This document shows positions 59,938 to 64,000 of a stretch of DNA of 64,000 nt, one piece after another. Origin of the DNA: Thermoplasmatota archaeon (GTDB lineage: Archaea > Thermoplasmatota > Thermoplasmata > UBA10834); the NCBI GenBank assembly GCA_018818785.1, contig JAHIRF010000005.1, positions 62,001-126,000 on the forward strand. Direction: 5' to 3'. The number at the start of each line of letters is the position of its first letter. Within the stretch, counting starts at the first letter, position 1. The notes under the pieces were generated by a model. That model worked only from the letters and a program-made list of their open reading frames with translations, was not told the origin of the DNA and did no database searches. The position numbers and the translations under genes are program-made.

Positions 59938-60948
59938 TCACAGGAGTTTGCCCGTGAGGTCCACGAGTCTGTTGGCGTATCCCCACTCGTTGTCATACCA
60001 TGACAGAATCTTCGCGGCATGACCCTTACCACCTATGACCATCGTGGAGAGGGAGTCTATCACGCTCGAGTGAGGGTTGCCAACGACATCCATCGAGACG
60101 ATCGGTTCTTCGCAGAACTCCATCACGCCCTTCATCGGTCCATCCGCCGCCTGCTTCAATGCTGCGTTGATCTCCTCCGCCGTGGCCTCCGCCTTCGTCG
60201 TGAAGCTCAGGTCGGTCACCGAGCCCACTGGTGTCGGCACCCTGAGCGCCAGACCGTTCATCTTGCCCATCAGCGCGGGAATCACCAATCCGATCGCCTT
60301 CGCGGCTCCGGTCGATGTCGGTATTATCGAGAGTGCGGCCGCCCTGCCCCTCCTCAGATCCTTGTGCGGAAGGTCGATGAGCTTCTGGTCCCCGGTGTAA
60401 GCATGGATTGTCGTCATCATGCCCTGCTCGATGCCGAATGTGTCGTTGATTATCTTCGCCGGAGGCGCCAGGCTTCCCGTTGTGCAGGACGCCATGCTCA
60501 CGACGTTGTGGATCGTCCTGTCATAAATGTCCATGTTGACGCCGATGACCAAGGTCGCATCTGCATCCTTGGACGGGGCGGATATGATGACCTTCCTCGC
60601 GCCGCCGACCATGTGCTTGGACGCCTTCTCCTTGTCAGTGAACAATCCAGTGGATTCTATGACGACATCGACACCGAACTTCCTCCACGGGATCTCAGAA
60701 GGCTCTCTGATCTGTGTGATCTCGAACCTGCTGTTGCCCACGGTGACCCCTGATGCGTCCTTCTTGACCTCTTTGCCGATCTTGCCGTAGACCGAGTCCC
60801 ACTTGAGCATGTATGCCAGTGAATCAAGGGGTGCGATGTCGTTGACCGCAACGATCTCGAAGTCCTTGCCGTACCCTTCCTTCTCGATCGCAGCCCTGTA
60901 AACGTTCCGTCCGATCCTACCGAATCCGTTTATCCCTATCTTGATCAA
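59938..60948 (-). CDS. gap: Type I glyceraldehyde-3-phosphate dehydrogenase (bacterial-type)
   Basis: IKIGINGFGRIGRNVYRAA; SMASCTTGSLAPPAKIIND; RRGRAAALSIIPTSTGAAKA; WYDNEWGYANR. Confidence 0.95.
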   Translation of the reverse strand: MIKIGINGFGRIGRNVYRAAIEKEGYGKDFEIVAVNDIAPLDSLAYMLKWDSVYGKIGKEVKKDASGVTVGNSRFEITQIREPSEIPWRKFGVDVVIESTGLFTDKEKASKHMVGGARKVIISAPSKDADATLVIGVNMDIYDRTIHNVVSMASCTTGSLAPPAKIINDTFGIEQGMMTTIHAYTGDQKLIDLPHKDLRRGRAAALSIIPTSTGAAKAIGLVIPALMGKMNGLALRVPTPVGSVTDLSFTTKAEATAEEINAALKQAADGPMKGVMEFCEEPIVSMDVVGNPHSSVIDSLSTMVIGGKGHAAKILSWYDNEWGYANRLVDLTGKLL

Positions 60949-61070
60949 AGTGTTCTCCCCGTCACGCCTAAGGTCAGGGCTGCATAAAAAGTTGTCCGTT
61001 TCACTATCTTGGTCTATGCATGAAAACGAAGACGAATCGGGTTTGGGGAAGGAGTTTTCCAGTCAGAATA

Positions 61071-62003
61071 TCAGAGCTGGACTTCGATACCGAGCTTCTC
61101 AGTGAGCTCCTTGTACCTGTTCCTGATGGTGACCTCAGTGACGCCGGCTACGTCCGCCACCTCTCTCTGCGTCCTGCGCTCGTTGCACAGGATCGACGAG
61201 ATGTAGATCGCGGCCGCGGCCACGCCCGTTGGTCCCCTTCCGGAGGTGAGTTCCTTCTTCGCGGCGTCCTTGAGTATCTCCGCCGCCTTGGCCTGGACCT
61301 CTCCGGAGAGTTTCAGCTCCGAGCAGAATCTGGACACGTAGTCCTGAGGCTTCGTAGGCATGAGCTTCAGCTTGAGCTCCCTCGTCATGAACCTGTATGT
61401 CCTGCCGATCTCCTTGCGACCGACCCTGGACGAGTTCGCGACTTCATCTAGGGTTCTGGGCACATTGCATTGCCTGCAAGCTGCGTACAACGATGCCGCG
61501 ACGACTCCCTCGATGCTCCTGCCACGTATGAGGTTCTTGTTGACCGCCTTCCTGTAAGTCATCGCGGCGGTCTCCCTCACATTCCTCGGCAGCCCCATCG
61601 AAGAGGCCATGCGATCGAGTTCGCTCAGTGCGAACGCGAGGTTCCTCTCGGTGGCGTTCGATACACGTATCCTGCGCTGCCACTTCCTCAATCTGTACAA
61701 CTGGGCCCTGTTCCTAGTCGGGATGCTCTTCCCGTAAGAATCCTTGTTCTTCCAAGATATCTCTGTGGAGAGACCCTTATCGTGGATGGTGTAGGTCATC
61801 GGCGCACCGGTCCTCGCCCTCTTCTCCCCCTGTTCCACATCGAAGGCCCTCCATTCGGGCCCTTGGTCTATCAGCTGGTCGTCCAGGACTATCCCGCAGT
61901 CCTCGCAGACGAGTTCTCCTCGCTCGTAGTCTCTCACCAGATGAGCGCTGTTGCATTCAGGGCATCTCTCGACCTGCTCAGTTTCTTCTCTTACCTTTGC
62001 CAT
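61071..62003 (-). CDS. tfb: Transcription initiation factor B (TFB)
   Basis: Zn ribbon [30 protein letters not shown]; cyclin repeats [22 protein letters not shown]; start MAKVRE. Confidence 0.97.
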   Translation of the reverse strand: MAKVREETEQVERCPECNSAHLVRDYERGELVCEDCGIVLDDQLIDQGPEWRAFDVEQGEKRARTGAPMTYTIHDKGLSTEISWKNKDSYGKSIPTRNRAQLYRLRKWQRRIRVSNATERNLAFALSELDRMASSMGLPRNVRETAAMTYRKAVNKNLIRGRSIEGVVAASLYAACRQCNVPRTLDEVANSSRVGRKEIGRTYRFMTRELKLKLMPTKPQDYVSRFCSELKLSGEVQAKAAEILKDAAKKELTSGRGPTGVAAAAIYISSILCNERRTQREVADVAGVTEVTIRNRYKELTEKLGIEVQL

Positions 62004-62238
62004 GGTCCCACTCCTGTTGAACGTAGACTTCCTTGCCGAGCACAGCAAGGGTCCTGAGTTCTCTTCGCGGTTCTATTGCCACATAAGGCGACCGGGTCGG
62101 ACCAAAAACTTTCACCACTCTTCCGACCTCCCCCTTCAAGTTATCCCTCACGATGGTTCTTACATTCGGCGCGAACCGAGCTTTCACAATGAGCCTCCCG
62201 TCGTGGGAAATATCCTGAACCACTCCGAGAAGTTGCAC
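61978..62238 (-). CDS. gar1: H/ACA RNP component Gar1
   Basis: [28 protein letters not shown]...[19 protein letters not shown]; overlaps tfb start, a typical archaeal pairing. Confidence 0.88.
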   Translation of the reverse strand: MQLLGVVQDISHDGRLIVKARFAPNVRTIVRDNLKGEVGRVVKVFGPTRSPYVAIEPRRELRTLAVLGKEVYVQQEWDHGKGKRRN

Positions 62239-62392
62239 CGTCTCACCGAATCGTATATATAATTTGTGCCGAGCGCCCTATGTGTATAGTTATATATAAT
62301 GTTTTTCTCAAGGTATTTAAGGTTTGAGCATATATCTGGGTCATACTGGAACCGGTCCCGTGCATGATCGATCGGCCTTGAGAAGGTTTACC

Positions 62393-63139
62393 ATGACGAA
62401 TATTCCCAAGAGTCATCCTCGATACGATTCCCTGGTGCTCAGGGAGCGGCTCGTCGCAGGCTATAACGATGGTATAGTGGCTACACAAGGACTGATAGCA
62501 CATGGGCGGGGAGAGATGTTCTACTACCTCCTCGGTGAGAGGACGACCAAGGAGGCTCGAACAGCAGAACGGGCCGCTGCTGCGCTCATGCTTCTGGCGA
62601 AGAACCCTGTCATATCCGTCAACGGGAATGTCGCTGCGCTGTGCCCTGGCGAGGTCGTTCGTCTGGCGGAGGTGACCGGTGCGAAGATCGAGGTCGGCCT
62701 CTTCCATAGGTCGGATCAGCGCGTTGCGAAGATACAGGCGGTTCTGGAAGATCATGGTGCGAAGGATGTGCTCGGCTTATTGCCCGATGCACGCATAGAT
62801 GGCGTCGACAGCATGCGAGGGCTCTGCTGCGGTGACGGCATCCACTCTGCTGACGTCGTGCTCATACCGCTCGAGGATGGGGACCGTGCCGAGGCACTGT
62901 CGAGGATGGGGAAGAAGACGATCGTCGTCGACCTGAATCCGCTGTCGCGGACTTCGCGGTCAGGAACTGTCGCAATCGTCGACGAAGTCACCAAAGCGCT
63001 ACCAGAGATATCTCTGTTCGCAGAGGAACTGGAAGATGATGCATCCGAGCAGGATCGCTTGCTGACGAATTATGATCGCGATGCCAATCTTCAAGCCGTG
63101 ATGAATGTCATGCAAGGCAACCTCGGCAAACTGGGCTGA
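62393..63139 (+). CDS. 4-phosphopantoate--beta-alanine ligase (archaeal phosphopantothenate synthetase, DUF137)
   Basis: IPKSHPRYDSLVLRERLVAGYNDGIVATQGLIAHGRGEMFYYLLGE; VVDLNPLSRTSR. Confidence 0.92.
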   Translation: MTNIPKSHPRYDSLVLRERLVAGYNDGIVATQGLIAHGRGEMFYYLLGERTTKEARTAERAAAALMLLAKNPVISVNGNVAALCPGEVVRLAEVTGAKIEVGLFHRSDQRVAKIQAVLEDHGAKDVLGLLPDARIDGVDSMRGLCCGDGIHSADVVLIPLEDGDRAEALSRMGKKTIVVDLNPLSRTSRSGTVAIVDEVTKALPEISLFAEELEDDASEQDRLLTNYDRDANLQAVMNVMQGNLGKLG

Positions 63140-63288
63140 TCCATTCTAGCCTTCGCCACCTGCGCGCAAGTGACGATGTAGATGACCGGTCGGATATTCT
63201 GCACACGATGCTTCTCTATTCATAGCGACTGAGATGTCGTGATTCGAAAACTGTTATCTACCATACAACCGATGCGATTCACGATATC

Positions 63289-64000
63289 ATGGCCAAGAAC
63301 GAGCTGGTCGAAAAGGGCGTACGCAGGATAGAATGGGCACGGGCGCATATGCCAGTGCTCGCGAAGATACGCGATAGGATGGTCAAGGAGCAGATCTTCG
63401 AGGGGCTCAAGGTCGCCATGGCCCTTCACACGGAGGCCAAGACTGCCGTGCTCGCATTGACGATACAAGAGGCGGGAGCGGAGGTCCGCCTGTCCAGCTG
63501 CAACCCTCTTTCGACCGACGATTCGGTCGCCGTCGCACTGAACGAGAAGTACGGGCTCGAGACCTATGCCAAGAAGGGGCAGAACAACAAGGACTACTAC
63601 GCCTCTCTCAACAAGGTGTTGGACATGAAGCCGGATTACGTCATCGACGATGGGGCCGATCTCATATTCCTGCTCCATACCAAGCGCAAGGAACTTCTTT
63701 CGAAGGTCAAGGGCGCGAACGAGGAGACCACCACCGGAGTGCTCCGCCTGAGGGCAATGGCACAACAGGGCGCGCTCAAGTTCCCAGTGATGTCCGTCAA
63801 CGACGCATATATGAAATACCTGTTCGACAACCGTTATGGCACTGGCCAGTCCACTATGGATGGCTTCATGGCCGCGACCAACCTGGTGATTGCTGGCAAG
63901 AACTTCGTGATCGCGGGCTACGGATGGTGCGGCCGCGGCATAGCCATGCGCGCGAAGGGCATGGGTGCAGATGTCACCATCTGCGAGGTGGACCCGATCC
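63289..64000 (+). CDS. ahcY: Adenosylhomocysteinase, N-terminal part (runs off the window)
   Basis: Manual translation MAKNELVEKGVRRIEWARAHMPVLAKIRDRM...ALHTEAKTAVL...DDGADLIFLLH...VMSVNDAYMKYLFDNRYGTGQSTMDG...IAGYGWCGRGIAMRAKGMGADVTICEVDPI. Confidence 0.96.
   Translation, partial: MAKNELVEKGVRRIEWARAHMPVLAKIRDRMVKEQIFEGLKVAMALHTEAKTAVLALTIQEAGAEVRLSSCNPLSTDDSVAVALNEKYGLETYAKKGQNNKDYYASLNKVLDMKPDYVIDDGADLIFLLHTKRKELLSKVKGANEETTTGVLRLRAMAQQGALKFPVMSVNDAYMKYLFDNRYGTGQSTMDGFMAATNLVIAGKNFVIAGYGWCGRGIAMRAKGMGADVTICEVDPI

Noticed and set aside
1-64000. CRISPR arrays, transposases, integrases, prophage genes
   Set aside because: Searched by eye for regularly spaced repeats and recognisable mobile-element proteins; none found

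Overview
This 64 kb window looks like a compact, mostly core archaeal chromosome segment. I read it as Thermoplasmata/Thermoplasmatota-like from gene content: A-type ATP synthase operon H-I-K-E-C-F-A-B-D, PolD small subunit, Orc1/Cdc6, PriS, the 5' end of an MCM gene, TFB-Gar1, CDC48/VAT, tRNA endonuclease, L18a/LX-prefoldin-FtsY, TiaS, Tsr3, a complete ECF transporter and phosphopantothenate synthetase. I saw no CRISPR array, rRNA gene, convincing tRNA gene, IS element or prophage. The main items for follow-up are: (1) a three-gene KaiC/RecA-like operon in which one member has an intact P-loop and two are degenerate, next to a type IV pilin-like gene, plus a second V4R-KaiC-DUF835 module; (2) a candidate replication origin with four ORB-like elements upstream of orc1/cdc6; (3) a giant pilin-signal/FG-GAP surface protein divergent from a winged-helix/STAND-like regulator whose P-loop lysine is replaced; (4) two small ORFs absent from the ORF track (a 41-aa membrane peptide after atpD and a 52-aa Cys-rich protein); (5) structured leaders and intergenic regions (an SD-sequestering hairpin at 7267-7279, multi-hairpin DNA at 43159-43298); (6) a membrane-tethered winged-helix regulator followed by a repeat-bearing intergenic region and a small secreted Met/Trp/His-rich peptide. 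All homology calls are from reading protein motifs; no database search was run.
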